Source: Acidobacteriota bacterium (GTDB lineage: Bacteria; Acidobacteriota; Terriglobia; Terriglobales; Acidobacteriaceae). From it: DNA of 15,718 bases. Positions 15,001 to 15,718 of the stretch are shown here, piece after piece (the first letter of the stretch is position 1; each line of letters opens with the position of its first letter). The notes beneath the pieces are model-generated. The model was not told where the DNA came from. It saw only the letters and a program-made list of their open reading frames with translations, and searched no databases. The translations under genes and the position numbers were made by a program. The stretch spans positions 1 through 15,718 of the forward strand of contig JAJYAE010000063.1 in assembly GCA_021779695.1 (NCBI GenBank). Direction: 5' to 3'.

Positions 15001-15718
15001 TCATCGCCAAGACCCGGCATTCAATCCCCGGCGTCGGTCTTATCTCCCCGCCGCCACATCACGACATCTACTCGATTGAAGATCTTGCGCAGTTGATCTA
15101 TGACCTCAAGAACGTGAATCCCAAAGCGCGGATTGCGGTGAAGCTCGTTTCCGAAGTGGGTGTGGGGACGGTGGCCGCCGGTGTTTCCAAAGCGCATGCG
15201 GACGTGGTGCTGATCTCCGGAGATAACGGGGGAACAGGAGCTTCCCCGCTCAGTTCCATCAAGCATGCTGGTTTGCCCTGGGAGTTGGGTCTCGCAGAGA
15301 CGCAACAGGTTCTGCTGTTAAATAACCTGCGCGGCCGCATCAAAGTGCAGACTGATGGCAAGCTTCAGACTGGACGCGATGTGGTGATCGCCGCGCTGCT
15401 CGGTGCAGAGGAGTTTGGCTTTGCCACTACGCCTTTGATCACGATGGGATGCATCATGCTGCGCAAGTGCCATCTCAATACCTGTTCGGTCGGAATCGCG
15501 ACCCAGGATCCTGAACTGCGCGCTAAATTCCAGGGTCAGCCCGAGCATGTGATCAACTTCTTCTTCTTTATCGCAGAGCAGATGCGGGAGCACATGGCAA
15601 AGCTCGGTTTTCGCACCGTGGATGAAATGGTGGGCCGAGTCGACAAGATCGATGCCGCGATTGCAGAGGCGCATTGGAAGGCCAAGGGGATTGATTTGTC
15701 GTCGATTCTTTATGTGCC
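12048..15718 (+). CDS. gltB: Glutamate synthase large subunit GltB (3' end beyond the window)
   Basis: The frame is open from ATG 12048 to the right edge, 1223 codons without a stop; the family is about 1500 residues, so the C-terminal GXGXG beta-helix domain is missing here. GltB takes ammonia from glutamine and passes it to 2-oxoglutarate, giving two glutamates. The first 25 residues are a propeptide; Cys26 (EHDACGMG) becomes the N-terminal nucleophile of the class II amidotransferase domain (to about 430), which contains [11 protein letters not shown] central domain follows. The FMN/synthase domain shows MSFGSIS (891-897), [12 protein letters not shown] (from 970) and [10 protein letters not shown] (from 1058). 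The 3Fe-4S cysteines are Cys1135, Cys1141 and Cys1146. The ribosome binding site AGAAGG (12037-12042) is five bases before the ATG. A gltD gene would be expected to the right. Confidence 0.97.
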   Translation, partial: MNTQDSHLRIPQSQGLYEPSNEHDACGMGLVASIRGEKSHEIIRKGLEVLINLTHRGAAGSDPETGDGAGILIQIPHVFFARECGELGLQLPEAGAYGVAMCFLPVDKHSRLQCEGVFERIAQEEGLSVVGWRDTPVNGDAIGREARASQPYIEQLFLGRPAGLDEESFERLLYRVRRRTENEMAASEIEGKEDFYIPSLSCRTIIYKGLMLAPQIEKFYFELANPLVTSALCLVHQRFSTNTFPSWRLAHPYRYVAHNGEINTIRGNVSWMNARQSVFDSPHFGEQIDNLFPVVVPGGSDSASLDNAVEFLYQSGRSLPHVMAMLIPEAWAANPDMDEDKRAFYEYHASLMEPWDGPAAIAFTDGRVIGATLDRNGLRPGRYIVTKDDLVVLASEAGVIDVPAEDIRKKGRLQPGRMFLVDTVQKRIISDAEIKKELASRQPYSKWLQEQQVTMDQLPEPSRVIASNQETLLRRQRAYGYSEEDLRILLAPMGAKGEEPVGSMGTDVPLACLSDHPQPLFNYFRQLFAQVTNPPIDPIREELVMSLISYIGTERNILDEMPENCHTLKLPHPILSNRDLEKLRRISSGDLLATTLPALFRAADGEAGLRQSLEDLSSRAAHAVNSGYTLLILSDRGVDSTYAPIPSLLAMAAVHNRLVRDKTRTQVALIIESGEPREVMHFALLIGYGASAVNPYLAIETLHDLKRRGLLPHNVTGNQAEKNFIKAINKGLLKTFSKMGISTLQSYRGAQVFEAVGLNETLVNAYFPGTASRIEGVGLDVLAREAQLKHAYAFQPLTESETELVVGGQYQFRINGEYHLLNPLTISKLQHAVRQNNPTTFQEYTDLIDNQNRNLCTLRGLLQLKYAEKPISLEEVEPAKNIVRRFTTGAMSFGSISKEAHETLAIAMNRIGGMSNTGEGGEDEERFKRDQNGDLRRSAVKQVASGRFGVTTNYLVNADELQIKMAQGAKPGEGGQLPGHKVDEVIAKTRHSIPGVGLISPPPHHDIYSIEDLAQLIYDLKNVNPKARIAVKLVSEVGVGTVAAGVSKAHADVVLISGDNGGTGASPLSSIKHAGLPWELGLAETQQVLLLNNLRGRIKVQTDGKLQTGRDVVIAALLGAEEFGFATTPLITMGCIMLRKCHLNTCSVGIATQDPELRAKFQGQPEHVINFFFFIAEQMREHMAKLGFRTVDEMVGRVDKIDAAIAEAHWKAKGIDLSSILYV

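Noticed and set aside
1..15718. Mobile elements, CRISPR arrays, rRNA or tRNA genes
   Set aside because: I found no transposase or integrase, no long terminal inverted repeats, no regularly spaced repeats and no tRNA cloverleaf or rRNA core sequences on either strand.

Overview
The window is a dense stretch of chromosomal DNA from a moderately GC-rich bacterium. It shows no phage, plasmid, transposon or CRISPR signature. The gene content points to the Acidobacteriota (class Terriglobia / family Acidobacteriaceae type): a flagellar cluster in the order fliI-fliJ-fliK-flgD-flgE, a miaB gene followed by a DUF151 'bifunctional nuclease', a GTP-type PEP carboxykinase, and an AAA+ ATPase carrying an N-terminal helix-turn-helix-like region. 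The taxonomic assignment is inference from gene content and has not been checked by a search.

Region 1 (1-4415, + strand) is the end of a flagellar operon: the last residues of a probable FliI ATPase, FliJ, a long FliK hook-length protein, a short FlgD hook cap and the FlgE hook protein. The order matches the Bacillus-type fliI-fliJ-ylxF-fliK-flgD-flgE cluster, except that the ylxF/motE position holds only a 33-codon reading frame. The flgD-flgE spacer contains two hairpins and a 9-bp tandem repeat.

Region 2 (4416-6157) is a small accessory block. It holds a minus-strand hotdog-fold thioesterase, a divergent lipoprotein mono-heme cytochrome c, and a minus-strand class I SAM methyltransferase that converges on the cytochrome gene with a hairpin between them. 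The methyltransferase is divergent from miaB.

Region 3 (6158-9688, + strand) carries miaB (tRNA ms2i6A37 methylthiotransferase), then 20 bases later the DUF151 nuclease-family gene. A 367-base gap without a gene follows, rich in inverted repeats, and then the AAA+ ATPase. This gap is the least explained DNA in the window.

Region 4 (9689-15718, + strand) is central metabolism: pckG (gluconeogenic, GTP-dependent PEP carboxykinase) behind an extended -10 promoter, a 335-base spacer with a hairpin and a promoter-like pair, and gltB (large subunit of glutamate synthase), which is open to the right edge and lacks roughly its last 300 codons. The two genes connect oxaloacetate/PEP balance with nitrogen assimilation from 2-oxoglutarate, but each probably has its own promoter.

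Most of the window is conventional core genome. I did not see a convincing new multi-gene system. The points most worth a second look are the structured leader ahead of the AAA+ ATPase, the -10-like hexamers close to several start codons, the near-empty ylxF/motE slot, and the miaB-DUF151 pairing.
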